Assembly (NCBI GenBank): GCA_017984635.1
Contig: JAGNZC010000002.1
Location: 82,981 to 146,980 of the forward strand
DNA length: 64,000 bases
Direction: 5' to 3'
Source of the DNA: Crocinitomicaceae bacterium
GTDB taxonomy: Bacteria > Bacteroidota > Bacteroidia > Flavobacteriales_D > Crocinitomicaceae
Below, in pieces: positions 28,127 through 37,866 of this stretch. The translations under genes were made by a program, and so were the position numbers. How positions within the stretch are numbered: position 1 is the first letter of the stretch; every line of letters starts with the position of its first letter. The notes under the pieces were generated by a model, which was not told the origin of the DNA, did not search any database, and saw only the letters and a list, made by a program, of their open reading frames with translations.

Positions 28127-29350
28127 TTACCATTCGTCTTCTGTTCCGTCATCTTTATTGGCTTGGTCGATTAATTTCTTCCAATTATAACCACCTTCTT
28201 CACTATCGTTTAAAATGTCCATGTACTCATCTTTCGTGATGTCGTAATGTTCAATTTCTTCACCAGTGTATTCTTCGATGGCCTCCAATAAAACTTTTTC
28301 GGCATCACTACAAAACGAAAGCGCTTGACCTCTTCGGTTACCACGACCAGTTCTTCCACATCGGTGAACATAGTTTTCTGCATCGTCTGGTAAATCGTAA
28401 TTGATGACATAATCCATTGTTGGAATATCAATTCCACGCGCTGCAACATCTGTTGTGATTAACACTTTATTTTCACCTGAACGAAAACGGTCTAGAATTG
28501 CAAAACGATCTTTTTGTTCCACACCTCCATGCAAGGCTTCTGTTTTAATTTGAACACGTTCCATAGCAGCAACAATTCGTTCAACTCGTACTTTCGTTCG
28601 AGCAAATACGATGAATTGTTTGTCTTCGTATTCTTTTAATATATTTTCCAGGAAAAAACGTTTATCGTCCATATCGACAAAAGCAACAGCATGATCGATG
28701 TTTTTAGCCACTGGATTTTTGGGTGAAATTTGAATACGAATTGCATTTTTCACCACTGAGTATGCTAAATTCTTAATCTTTTTAGAAATTGTTGCTGTAA
28801 AAAATAAGGTTTGTCGTTTACTTGGAATGTGTTTTAAAACGTCTTCAATATCTTTCATAAACCCAAGATCAAGCATCAAATCCGCTTCATCTAACACTAG
28901 AAATTCTAAACGAGAAATATCTAAAAATCCTTGTGAAATTAAGTCAAACATTCGTCCAGGAGTTGTAACGACAACATCTAATCCGTTGTTCAACGTTCGA
29001 ATTTGTTGTTCTTGTTCTACTCCACCATACAATCCAAATGTTTTCACACTTGTTCGGCGACCAATTTCATTAAATACGCCAGAAATTTGTTTCGCTAATT
29101 CACGTGTAGGCACCATGACCAAGCAGCGAACACCTTTGTATCCTTTGCGATTTCTTTTTTCTAATTTATCAATAACAGGAATAGCAAAAGCAGCAGTTTT
29201 ACCTGTACCTGTTTGCGCAACTGCCATTACATCTTCTCCTTCAAGAATGTGTTTAATCGCTTTAAACTGAATGTCTGTAGGTTTTTTAAAACCCATTTCA
29301 TTCAATTGCTCCTTTACTAAATTTGAAATTGGATAATCGCTAAATTTCAT
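28127..29350 (-). CDS. DEAD-box RNA helicase (RhlE-like)
   Basis: 407 residues. Full motif set: Q-motif (F...KPTDIQ), motif I AQTGTGKT (45-52), Ia PTRELA, II DEAD (near 154), III TAT, and VI HRCGRTGRG. The tail is short and acidic without the basic RNA-binding extension of some RhlE proteins. It remodels RNA in ribosome assembly or mRNA decay. Not preceded by an operon partner; the zinc-ribbon gene upstream has its own terminator. Confidence 0.93.
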   Translation of the reverse strand: MKFSDYPISNLVKEQLNEMGFKKPTDIQFKAIKHILEGEDVMAVAQTGTGKTAAFAIPVIDKLEKRNRKGYKGVRCLVMVPTRELAKQISGVFNEIGRRTSVKTFGLYGGVEQEQQIRTLNNGLDVVVTTPGRMFDLISQGFLDISRLEFLVLDEADLMLDLGFMKDIEDVLKHIPSKRQTLFFTATISKKIKNLAYSVVKNAIRIQISPKNPVAKNIDHAVAFVDMDDKRFFLENILKEYEDKQFIVFARTKVRVERIVAAMERVQIKTEALHGGVEQKDRFAILDRFRSGENKVLITTDVAARGIDIPTMDYVINYDLPDDAENYVHRCGRTGRGNRRGQALSFCSDAEKVLLEAIEEYTGEEIEHYDITKDEYMDILNDSEEGGYNWKKLIDQANKDDGTEDEW

Positions 29351-29362
29351 CTTTTCCTTGTA

Positions 29363-29392
29363 TAAAAAAATAGGGCGGAAAAATCCGCCCTA
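29363..29392 (-). terminator. Terminator of the zinc-ribbon gene
   Basis: A perfect 9-bp stem TAGGGCGGA / TCCGCCCTA with an AAAA loop and a T run on the minus strand (plus-strand A run at 29363-29370) follows the leftward zinc-ribbon gene. Confidence 0.85.
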
Positions 29393-29428
29393 AACTATTT
29401 CTTTTGCGGAACAAAATCCGCTATTAAA

Positions 29429-30175
29429 TTATGCTTCTTCTGTTGGAACTAAAATACGTCCACAGTGTTCACATACTAAAACTTTCTTTTTAGATTGGAT
29501 ATCCAATTGACGTTGAGGTGGAATTTTGTTAAAACATCCTCCACAAGAATCACGATCAACTGGAACAACTGCTAAACCATTTTTAGCATTTTCTCTTAGT
29601 CTATTGTATGCAAAAGCCAAACGAGAATCAATTTTTTTCAAAGCAGCGTCTGATTTTTTGATTAATTCGTCTTCTTCTTTTTGTGTTTCGCTCACGATTT
29701 CATCCAACTCAGCTTTTTTCGTTTTCAAATCACCTTGACGGAATTCGTAACGCTCTTTTGCTTCGTCTAATGTTTCTTTTTTAGAAGTTAATTTAAATTT
29801 CGCTTCTTTCGATTTCTTTTCGTGCAATTTAATTTCCAATTCTTGGAATTCAATTTCTTTTGCTAACGATTCAAATTCTCTGTTATTTCTAACATTATTT
29901 TGTTGCTCTTTGTATTTAGCAATCGCTGTTTCAGAATCTTTAGTAGCATTTTTACGATCTAAAATTTCAGTATCAAGATCTTTGATCTCTTCTTGAATTT
30001 TTGCAATACGTGTTTCTAAGCCCTCTAATTCGTCTTCCAAATCTTGCACTTCCAAAGGTAGTTCACCTCGGATGGTTCTTATTCTATCAATCTCTGAATC
30101 AATCTTTTGCAATTCAAATAAGGCGTCTAACTTTTCCGCCACTGATACTTCTTTTTTAGTCGCAGTTCCTGCCAT
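29429..30175 (-). CDS. Coiled-coil C4 zinc-ribbon protein
   Basis: 248 residues. A long coiled coil (about 20-190) leads to a C4 zinc ribbon with C211, C214, C235 and C238 (CGGC..CEHC). Members of this zf-RING_7/COG1579-type group are widespread and poorly characterised; a nucleic-acid or Nif3-partner role is only inferred from the common pairing with Nif3 genes, also seen here (3 bases upstream). No signal peptide. Confidence 0.88.
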   Translation of the reverse strand: MAGTATKKEVSVAEKLDALFELQKIDSEIDRIRTIRGELPLEVQDLEDELEGLETRIAKIQEEIKDLDTEILDRKNATKDSETAIAKYKEQQNNVRNNREFESLAKEIEFQELEIKLHEKKSKEAKFKLTSKKETLDEAKERYEFRQGDLKTKKAELDEIVSETQKEEDELIKKSDAALKKIDSRLAFAYNRLRENAKNGLAVVPVDRDSCGGCFNKIPPQRQLDIQSKKKVLVCEHCGRILVPTEEA

Positions 30176-30178
30176 GTG

Positions 30179-31273
30179 CTAAAAATAATTTATAGGATTC
30201 GTATTTATTCCCGTTAAATGAACGGCAAAGGTAGTAAATTTTTTCTTCAAAATATCAGCAATTAAATTACTTGTGTATTGTTCACTCTCAAAATGACCAA
30301 TATCTGCAATAACTATTTGATTTTCAGCGTCAAAAAATTCGTGATATTTATAATCGCCTGTGATAAAAATATCTGCATTTTGATTTTTAGCATCCTGCAA
30401 CAAAAAGCCACCTGCTCCACCACAAAAAGCAACACGTTGAATCGGTTTATTTAACAAATCAGTATGTCGAATACACCCTGTTTTAAATAGCTCTTTTACA
30501 AACATTAAAAACGATTTCTCATCCATTGGATCTGCTAATTCACCGATCATTCCGGCGCCAATTGTTTGATCCACATTCGATAATGGAACAAGATCGTATG
30601 CAACTTCTTCATATGGATGAACTGCAATTAGTGATTTCAACACTTTTCCCAATAAATGATTTTGAACTAAATACTCAACGCGGTATTCTTCCACTTCTTC
30701 GTATTCACCCGACTTGCCAATTACAGGCTGAGCCTCATTATTTGGTTCAAAAGAACCTGTTCCAGCTGAACGAAAATGACACGATGAATAATTCCCAATT
30801 GACCCTGCTCCTACTTCGAATAATGCTACATTAATAGCTGAAAGTGAATCTTTTGGAAGGTAAACCACTAATTTACTCAGTTGTTGTTTTTTAGGTGCTA
30901 GAATTTTTAAGTTTTTCAATCCCAAACGATTGCCAATTTCAAAGTTCACGCCTTTATCAAAGTGGTCTAAATTCGTGTGAATCGCATAAATCGCAATGGA
31001 ATGCTTGATTGCTTTAATGACCGTTCGTTGCACATAATCCGAACCTGTAATTTTCTTTAACCCTGAAAACACAAGAGGATGATGTGCAATGATTAAATTA
31101 CACCCTTTATCAATTGCCTCTTGAATAATCTCTTCCGTACAATCTAAACAGGTTAAAACAGCAGTAACCTCAGCATTTTTATCACCAACAAGTAACCCAC
31201 AATTATCATAAGACTCTTGCCAATTCAACGGAACTAATTCCTCTAAATAATTTGTTATTTCACTTATTTTCAT
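30179..31273 (-). CDS. Nif3-like dinuclear metal-centre protein
   Basis: 364 residues, the long form with an inserted central domain. Metal ligands: H64 and H65 in IIAHHPLVF, with H102-type residues in TNLDHFDKG and the C-terminal DIGHFESEQ. This family (GTP cyclohydrolase I type 2 homologs) forms hexameric toroids; the reaction is not settled. Between the outer-membrane-like gene (TAATG overlap) and the zinc-ribbon gene, in one leftward operon. Confidence 0.9.
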   Translation of the reverse strand: MKISEITNYLEELVPLNWQESYDNCGLLVGDKNAEVTAVLTCLDCTEEIIQEAIDKGCNLIIAHHPLVFSGLKKITGSDYVQRTVIKAIKHSIAIYAIHTNLDHFDKGVNFEIGNRLGLKNLKILAPKKQQLSKLVVYLPKDSLSAINVALFEVGAGSIGNYSSCHFRSAGTGSFEPNNEAQPVIGKSGEYEEVEEYRVEYLVQNHLLGKVLKSLIAVHPYEEVAYDLVPLSNVDQTIGAGMIGELADPMDEKSFLMFVKELFKTGCIRHTDLLNKPIQRVAFCGGAGGFLLQDAKNQNADIFITGDYKYHEFFDAENQIVIADIGHFESEQYTSNLIADILKKKFTTFAVHLTGINTNPINYF

Positions 31274-32034
31274 TACATTTTTTTTGTGAGTCCAAAACTA
31301 ATTCCATACGCTTGATTTTTATGGATATATGATTGGTATTGATCAAATGACGAGTTGAATTGAACCCGCATTTCTGGGGAAATCAAGAGTGAAAAACCTT
31401 TATTAAAATCAATCATTAAACCAAAATTCAATAAACCACTAACACTAAAAGGAGAAGTTTTTTCAGACAATCCTTCTGTTAATTCTTTCGCTGATTCATT
31501 GTTTACTTGCCAATTAATGGTTCTTTTTGAAGATATGTTCATTTGCGGTAACAAGCCAATTCCAGCATAAAAATGAAAACGATTTTTTTGAACTTTATAA
31601 TTCACCCTCAAAGGCATCGAAATGTAATGATAGCGTGTTTGATAAGAATAGGTTGAATCAGATCCAACAAAAGAGTAATCTTCACCATTTTGAACATAAG
31701 CAATTCCTGCATCCCAAAAAATATGTTTGGTCAAATCATTTTGAATCCCTAAACAATAAGACCATAGCTGAGCTGCTTTCTCATCGGCTCTTTTACCAAG
31801 CGGATCTCCATACAAAGGCCCATTTTCAGTTAAGGTTCTAAATGAACTAGACCAATTTGCTGTTAGACATACACGTGTACCCAATTCCGTTAAAGGAACA
31901 AATTTCAATTCTTTCGGTTTTTCGGTTTTTTTCTTTTCTGTTTTTCCTTTTGTTTCTGGAGCTCCAATTAATACCTGAGCGTTACCAATTGAAACAAAAA
32001 ATAAAAGTCCAAATAGTAGAATATATTGCTTCAT
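31273..32034 (-). CDS. Secreted outer-membrane beta-barrel-like protein
   Basis: 253 residues. A signal peptide (MKQYILLFGLLFFVSIGNAQ) is followed by a basic linker (KGKTEKKKTEKPKE), then alternating hydrophobic strands with aromatic residues and a GISFGLTKKM C-terminus. This pattern resembles porin-family barrels of Bacteroidetes, such as OMP_b-brl. Function unknown. Co-transcribed with nif3, whose start overlaps its stop. GATATTTG at 32074-32067 on the minus strand is a possible -7 element. Confidence 0.7.
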   Translation of the reverse strand: MKQYILLFGLLFFVSIGNAQVLIGAPETKGKTEKKKTEKPKELKFVPLTELGTRVCLTANWSSSFRTLTENGPLYGDPLGKRADEKAAQLWSYCLGIQNDLTKHIFWDAGIAYVQNGEDYSFVGSDSTYSYQTRYHYISMPLRVNYKVQKNRFHFYAGIGLLPQMNISSKRTINWQVNNESAKELTEGLSEKTSPFSVSGLLNFGLMIDFNKGFSLLISPEMRVQFNSSFDQYQSYIHKNQAYGISFGLTKKM

Positions 32035-32095
32035 TTTTTGTTAATTTTACATTCCTAATTATTAAGCAAATATCGTTAATTTAAATACGCATCCT

Positions 32096-34978
32096 ATGAA
32101 TTCAACTGAAAAAAAGAAAAAAAGTCTTGTGAAAAGAATATTAAAATGGAGTGGAATTGTTTTTATCACTTTTTTAGCCCTATTAATTGCACTTCCTTAT
32201 TTCTTCAAAGACGATATTAAACAATTAGTCATTGATGAAGTAAATAAATCGTTGAATGCAAAATTATCAATGGGAGAATTTGACTTAACATTCGTCAGTA
32301 CGTTCCCCAATATGACTATTGAATTAAATGATACAAAATTAGAAGGAATCAATGAATTCAAAGGAGTTGAACTTGCAAATATCAAACAATTTAGTGCTCA
32401 TGTAGGATTTTGGAATGTTGTTGGAGGCGATCAAATTGAAATAAAAGCGATTCATTTAGTAGAGCCTAAATTTGATGTACGCATTTTAAAAAATGGAAAA
32501 GCGAATTACGACATCGTAAAGCCAGATTCTGTTAAACCTGTCGAACAAGCAGAAGAACCTTCTAATTTCAAACTTTCGCTAAAAGAATACTCCATTAAAA
32601 ATGGAACCGTGAAATACGACGACCAAACTTCTGATATGTTGTTGGATATTCAAAATTTAAATCACAACGGAAAGGGAGATTTAACTGCGGATATAATCGA
32701 TTTTGAAACAACAACTTCTATGGATAAAATGTCGTTTAATATGGATGGCGTATCTTATTTATCTGAAGTAAAAACAAACTTTATCGTTAATCTGTTAATG
32801 GAACTCGGTGAAAATAGCTCGAAATTTACATTAAGAGAAAATGAATTTAAGTTAAATGCTTTAACGTTCTCATTGGATGGCTTTTATGAAATGTTAGAAA
32901 ATTCATCCAATATGGATTTTAAAATCAATGCAGCACAAGCGACATTCAAAGATTTTCTTTCGTTGATTCCAACATTCTACCAATCAGGCTATGAATCAAT
33001 TATTACAAAAGGTTCGTTGGATTTTGGCGGATTCTTAAAAGGTAAAATGGACGATAAAAACATGCCTGCATGGGATTTCAAGTTAAATGTTGCCAATGCT
33101 TCAATCAAATATCCAGATTTACCTGGAACGATTAAGAACATTGTTATAAAAGCTGCATCCAGATTTAAAGGTGGTTCAAACATGGATAACATGACCGTTG
33201 ATGTAGATAAATTCCATGCTGACTTTGCAGGTAACACATTGGATGCAACATTAAAAATGCGCAATCCTATGACAGACCCATTGTTGATTGCATCCGTATT
33301 AGCCAATGTGGATTTAGCAAGTTTGAAACAAGTTATTCCAATGGGAGAAGGCGAATCTTATAAAGGAAAATTAAAAGCTGATGTGAAATTAAATGGACGA
33401 ATGAGTGCTATAGACAATGGCAATTACGAAGCATTTAAAGCAGCTGGAACGCTTGAGTTGTGGAACATGCTCTACAAATCAAAAGATTTCAAAGAACCTA
33501 TTGAAATTGCTAACTTAATTTTTAGATTCACTCCTAAAAACTTAAATCTTGAAAAATTAATTGCTAAAACAGGTCGCTCAGACTTTCAAATGAATGGAAC
33601 AATTGATAATTACATGGGATATGTTTTCAGGGAAGAATTATTGAAAGGAAATTTTGCTTTTACAAGTAATTATTTAGACATCGATCAATTAATGGGGTTA
33701 GTTCCTGCTCAAGATAACAAACCTGATGCAGCATCCTCTGAACCAGCAGCAAAAACTACACCATCTTCTGAACCTATCTTAATTCCTGATAATATTGATT
33801 TTAATTTAACAACTGCTATCGCTACTGTTCATTATAATAAAATGAATATAAAAAATGTATCTGGAGGAATAAAAGTGAAAGATGAAGTGGCAATTCTTTC
33901 AAATTTAATGATGAATACAATGGGAGGTTCAATAGGATTATCCGGTGACTTCTCAACAGTTGATCATTACAAACCAGCTGTTAATTTTGCTTACAATTTA
34001 AAGGAAATTGATGTGACAGAATTGGCTACAAACTTCATCACAATTGAAAAAATTGCACCCATTACAAAATATGCGCAAGGGAAAATAAGTTCAACTTTCA
34101 CAATGAAATCTGCTTTAACTTCCAACCTTGATCCTATTTATCCTTCGTTGAATGCAGCAGGTGATTTTTCAACAAAATCATTGACTGTTTCTGGATTTAA
34201 ACCTTTAGAAGAATTAGCAACAGCTTTGAAAAAAGAAGCTTATGCGAAACAGACGTTGAAAGATGTTTATTTGAAATTCAAATTAACGGATGGTAAATTA
34301 AGTGTGACTCCATTTGATGTGAAATTAGGGAAAATGAATGCTAATATCGCTGGTTACACAAGCTTAGATCAATCTATTAATTACGATATTAAATTATTGG
34401 TTCCGAAAGAAGAAATTCCTGCAGAAATGATCAAAACAGCTGAAAAAGCATTAGCAAAAGTAAATTCTATGCTTCCAAAATTAAATCTTGCTTCAATTCC
34501 TGCACAAATTCCTGTTAAAGTAAACATGATTGGAACAGTTACTAATCCAAAAATCAATACAGATTTTAAAGAAGCATTATTAGCTGCAACAGGAAATTTA
34601 AAAGGTAATCTTGAAAATGCAAAACAAGCAATTAAAGACACTGCAAAAGCAATTATCAATCAAAAAATAAATGAAGTTCGCGAGGATTTAAATGCTAAAA
34701 AAGCACAAATAATGGCTGATGCTCAGCGTCAAGCAGATAAAGTAAAGGCTGAAGCTAAAAAACAAGCGGACGATTTGAAAGCACAAACAAAAAAAGAAGT
34801 GGAAGAATTGGTGAATAAAGCTGGTGGCAATCCATTCCAGAAAAAAGCGGCTGAAATAGCTGGAAATAAAATGCTTAAAGTAGCTGATGAAAAAATCAAT
34901 AAAATCAATATTGAAGCGGATAAAAAAGCAGATGCTATTCTGCAAGAAGCAAAAGACAGAGCAGATAAAATCAAATAA
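32096..34978 (+). CDS. Large AsmA-family envelope protein with Lys/Ala-rich coiled-coil tail
   Basis: 960 residues. An N-terminal basic segment and one membrane helix (about 16-36) are followed by an AsmA-type domain and repeated beta-rich segments. The AsmA-like C-terminal region (about 620-830) precedes an Ala/Lys/Glu-rich helical tail (about 840-960, with A..Q..A..(K)A repeats) likely to be coiled coil. AsmA-like proteins bridge the envelope and influence lipid transport between membranes. The tail is unusual. Divergent from the barrel gene; terminates at a strong hairpin. Confidence 0.85.
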   Translation: MNSTEKKKKSLVKRILKWSGIVFITFLALLIALPYFFKDDIKQLVIDEVNKSLNAKLSMGEFDLTFVSTFPNMTIELNDTKLEGINEFKGVELANIKQFSAHVGFWNVVGGDQIEIKAIHLVEPKFDVRILKNGKANYDIVKPDSVKPVEQAEEPSNFKLSLKEYSIKNGTVKYDDQTSDMLLDIQNLNHNGKGDLTADIIDFETTTSMDKMSFNMDGVSYLSEVKTNFIVNLLMELGENSSKFTLRENEFKLNALTFSLDGFYEMLENSSNMDFKINAAQATFKDFLSLIPTFYQSGYESIITKGSLDFGGFLKGKMDDKNMPAWDFKLNVANASIKYPDLPGTIKNIVIKAASRFKGGSNMDNMTVDVDKFHADFAGNTLDATLKMRNPMTDPLLIASVLANVDLASLKQVIPMGEGESYKGKLKADVKLNGRMSAIDNGNYEAFKAAGTLELWNMLYKSKDFKEPIEIANLIFRFTPKNLNLEKLIAKTGRSDFQMNGTIDNYMGYVFREELLKGNFAFTSNYLDIDQLMGLVPAQDNKPDAASSEPAAKTTPSSEPILIPDNIDFNLTTAIATVHYNKMNIKNVSGGIKVKDEVAILSNLMMNTMGGSIGLSGDFSTVDHYKPAVNFAYNLKEIDVTELATNFITIEKIAPITKYAQGKISSTFTMKSALTSNLDPIYPSLNAAGDFSTKSLTVSGFKPLEELATALKKEAYAKQTLKDVYLKFKLTDGKLSVTPFDVKLGKMNANIAGYTSLDQSINYDIKLLVPKEEIPAEMIKTAEKALAKVNSMLPKLNLASIPAQIPVKVNMIGTVTNPKINTDFKEALLAATGNLKGNLENAKQAIKDTAKAIINQKINEVREDLNAKKAQIMADAQRQADKVKAEAKKQADDLKAQTKKEVEELVNKAGGNPFQKKAAEIAGNKMLKVADEKINKINIEADKKADAILQEAKDRADKIK

Positions 34979-34993
34979 AAAATATCAATTACT

Positions 34994-35025
34994 AAAAAAG
35001 CTGGATTATACATTCCAGCTTTTTT
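34994..35025. terminator. Bidirectional terminator between AsmA and ChaN genes
   Basis: A perfect 12-bp stem AAAAAAGCTGGA / TCCAGCTTTTTT with an 8-base loop lies between the stops of convergent genes. Confidence 0.9.
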
Positions 35026-35043
35026 GTTTATAAATAAATCTGA

Positions 35044-35904
35044 TTAATACGTTCGGGTCATATCATCCGCAATACAAATAATAAATGGCGCTTTATTCAT
35101 ATGTTCTTTTTCTAATCGATCAATTGATTTTTGTGTTACTGTAGAAATTGAAATAGTAGCTAACGAAGGAACAGATTGCTGAATATACCACATAATTCCT
35201 TGATTAAAATCGGTATGGTACGCACCATTGAAATGTAGAATTTTCTTTCCTTTTTTTATACTTTCCAATAGAAAAAAGGCCATTGTAGCATCTTTTAAAG
35301 CTTGTGCTGCTAACATATGTTTTCCTCCCATGTGTTGTTCCATTTCTTTTAATGCCGCATATTGTGTCAAAGTTGAATCGATAGAAAATGGCAACGGAAC
35401 CATGTTACTTTTATCTTCAACACTTAACGTATCCAACGCTTTTTGTCCTTTTTTGAAAAGTAAATTCGCAAACTTTCTAGGAACATTTGTTGCAATACCA
35501 TTCAGTTGTTTTTCTCTCATGAAAAGCAATAATGGTTTGTAATCGGTAGAATAATTATTCCACTGACGCACCGTATCTTTAAATTGCTTTTCATTTAATT
35601 GTTTATTCAAAAACTGGGTAAAAAGTGCTTGCTGATCGTGTTCATACATTTCAAAACCAACAACCAATTCTGAATGATGTTCGGCTTCCATTTTTGTTAA
35701 CACTTGTAATTCAATCCAATGTGCGATTGGATTATCGTGTTGCTCTCCAAAAAATACAGCATCTTTTTTCGACAATGTATTTAACATTTTTTCCAAAGAG
35801 ACCTTTTTTCCTTTTGCAGTATAAATGACAAAAGCACCATCATTTTGAGCGTAGAGAAGAACGGTGGAATAAAATGAAAGTGATAAGAGAATTTTTTTAA
35901 GCAT
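35044..35904 (-). CDS. ChaN/Tiki-like secreted protein
   Basis: 286 residues with a signal peptide ending VLLYAQ and a Tiki/ChaN-type core starting FFGEQHDN (52-58), with ELVVGFEMYE, the long helical segment, and H..ILHFNGAYH. ChaN-type proteins bind haem; related TIKI-family proteins are metalloproteases. Function here is unknown; haem-iron handling is the likely guess. No lipobox Cys is seen. It is leftward and convergent with AsmA, with a terminator. Confidence 0.83.
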   Translation of the reverse strand: MLKKILLSLSFYSTVLLYAQNDGAFVIYTAKGKKVSLEKMLNTLSKKDAVFFGEQHDNPIAHWIELQVLTKMEAEHHSELVVGFEMYEHDQQALFTQFLNKQLNEKQFKDTVRQWNNYSTDYKPLLLFMREKQLNGIATNVPRKFANLLFKKGQKALDTLSVEDKSNMVPLPFSIDSTLTQYAALKEMEQHMGGKHMLAAQALKDATMAFFLLESIKKGKKILHFNGAYHTDFNQGIMWYIQQSVPSLATISISTVTQKSIDRLEKEHMNKAPFIICIADDMTRTY

Positions 35905-35963
35905 ATTTCGATTTTTTTAACAACTTGTTGGCACAATAATAGGAAACTTCAGTAGAATATTCC

Positions 35964-35971
35964 TAATTTTG
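35964..35971 (+). promoter_or_regulatory. -7 element (TAATTTTG) of LTA-synthase-like gene
   Basis: TAATTTTG is an exact TAnnTTTG match only 8 bases before the ATG at 35980, so the transcript would have a very short leader or none. An imperfectly spaced TAGGAA / TTCCTA repeat (35940-35965) overlaps it. Confidence 0.45.
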
Positions 35972-35979
35972 ACTAGAAT

Positions 35980-37866
35980 ATGAATAAAATCATTGGTGTT
36001 GTAAACGGAATAAAACCATTATTCCAAAGATTAGCTATCATTTTTATGATGATGACAATCACCCGCCTTTTGTTTTATGGCTTCAACAATGCTAGTTTTA
36101 CTTCAATTTCACTGAAAGATTATGGTGTTGCAGCTTGGTTTGATTCCATGACTATCGCGCTCTATTTTTCTCCATTCATTTTCATTTCTTTAATTCCAAT
36201 GCCTCAAAGTTGGTTTAAATGGAAAGAAATTTGTTTGAAAATCTATTTTCACAGTATCAGTGCGTTGATGATTGCCCTTAACTTAATGGATATTGAATAT
36301 TTCAAATATACGAGTAAGCGATCAACATTTGACTTGTTAACGATTGTTGGAACAGGTAACGACCTTCAACAATTAGCAACTACTTTCGTAAAGGATTTTT
36401 GGTTAATTATTTTATTGTTTGTTGGTGTTATTCTTTTGAATGAGTGGTTATACCGCAAAACCAAGACTTCTTTCACACCTTTACGTCCTTTATTTGCAGG
36501 ACTTCTGTTTCGTTTCGCGATTGTTTTACCAGCGTTTATTCTACTTTCAAGAGGTGGAATTCAATTGCGCCCAATTGGTATTGTTGAAGCGTCTCAATAT
36601 TCAAACCCAGAAAATTCTGCATTTATCTTGAATACGCCACTTACGATGTTAAAATCATACGGAAAAGAGCGATTAGAACTGAAAAATTATTTTACAGAAA
36701 AACAAAACGACCAACTATTTAATCCAATTCAATCATCACATCCACAACATATTCTACCAGATGGAACCAATGTAATGATCATCATTTTAGAAAGTTTTGG
36801 AAATGAGTTTGTCGGTGCTTTCAACCATGGTAAATCCTATACTCCGTTTTTTGATTCACTTATCAATCAGTCACTTACTTTTGAATACGGCATTGCAAAT
36901 GGAAAAAAATCGATCGAAGCAGTTCCATCCATCATTGCTTCCATACCAAGTTTAATGGATAATCCCTATATTTCCTCTCCTTATGGAAATAACAAGGTGA
37001 ATTCATTAGTTTCAATACTAAAGAAAAAAGGATATGATTCAGGCTTTTACCATGGAGCTACCAATGGATCAATGCGCTTCAATGGTTTTGCTGCACAATT
37101 AGGCTTTAATCATTATTTTGGTCGTTTTGAATACAACAACGATCAACATTTTGATAAAACTTGGGGCATTTTAGACGAATACTTCAATCCGTGGACAGCG
37201 CAACAACTTTCCGCTTTAAAACAGCCCTTTATTGGCACTTTATTTACGTTATCTTCTCACCATCCGTATTTTGTGCCACCACATTGGAAAAACAAAGTAA
37301 TCAAAGGAAACCAACCCATTTGTGCTTCAATTAGCTACGGAGATATCTCTTTAAAAAAGTTTTTTGAAACGGCTAAAAAACAAGCATGGTACAACAATAC
37401 ATTATTTGTTTTGGTAGCTGATCATACACCTGCAACTATAAATCAATTGTATAATGATCGTCGTTTTAAATATCAAATTCCGATTGTTTTTTACCACCCT
37501 AAAAAATTGCTTCCGGTGAAAAAAGAGCGGAAAATTATTCAACAATTAGATATTATGCCTACAATATTGGATTTACTAAACATCCAAACGAATTTCTATG
37601 CTTATGGCCAATCCATTTATAAAAATTCAGAACGAGAAGCATTTACCTATTTAGAAGGTTCTTATTTTTACTTTACTAAAAATCATCTGTATACTTTTAC
37701 AAATGAAAAGGCACGAAATTTGTTCGATTTCACCGATAAAAAGATGTTTCCTAATGATTCACTTTCTTTTTACAAAATGGAATCGAAACGTGTTGAAAAA
37801 CGATTAAAAGCAATCATTCAGCGCTACAATCGTGATTTGATTCACAATAAAACTGCAGTGAAATGA
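35980..37866 (+). CDS. LTA-synthase-like membrane phosphotransferase (alkaline-phosphatase superfamily)
   Basis: 628 residues. Five membrane helices occupy about 20-205. The catalytic domain starts at IIILESFGNEF (metal Glu), then the nucleophile region NGKKSIEAVPS, TLSSHHPY and the metal DHT of VLVADHTPAT. In LtaS the nucleophile is the Thr in GKTSD; here the aligned position is Lys and the next residue is Ser, which may be the nucleophile in this subfamily. The enzyme probably transfers a phosphoglycerol or phosphoethanolamine head group from a phospholipid to an envelope acceptor, releasing diacylglycerol. The next gene, overlapping by 4 bases, encodes a lipid kinase family protein that could recycle that product. 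Confidence 0.85.
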   Translation: MNKIIGVVNGIKPLFQRLAIIFMMMTITRLLFYGFNNASFTSISLKDYGVAAWFDSMTIALYFSPFIFISLIPMPQSWFKWKEICLKIYFHSISALMIALNLMDIEYFKYTSKRSTFDLLTIVGTGNDLQQLATTFVKDFWLIILLFVGVILLNEWLYRKTKTSFTPLRPLFAGLLFRFAIVLPAFILLSRGGIQLRPIGIVEASQYSNPENSAFILNTPLTMLKSYGKERLELKNYFTEKQNDQLFNPIQSSHPQHILPDGTNVMIIILESFGNEFVGAFNHGKSYTPFFDSLINQSLTFEYGIANGKKSIEAVPSIIASIPSLMDNPYISSPYGNNKVNSLVSILKKKGYDSGFYHGATNGSMRFNGFAAQLGFNHYFGRFEYNNDQHFDKTWGILDEYFNPWTAQQLSALKQPFIGTLFTLSSHHPYFVPPHWKNKVIKGNQPICASISYGDISLKKFFETAKKQAWYNNTLFVLVADHTPATINQLYNDRRFKYQIPIVFYHPKKLLPVKKERKIIQQLDIMPTILDLLNIQTNFYAYGQSIYKNSEREAFTYLEGSYFYFTKNHLYTFTNEKARNLFDFTDKKMFPNDSLSFYKMESKRVEKRLKAIIQRYNRDLIHNKTAVK

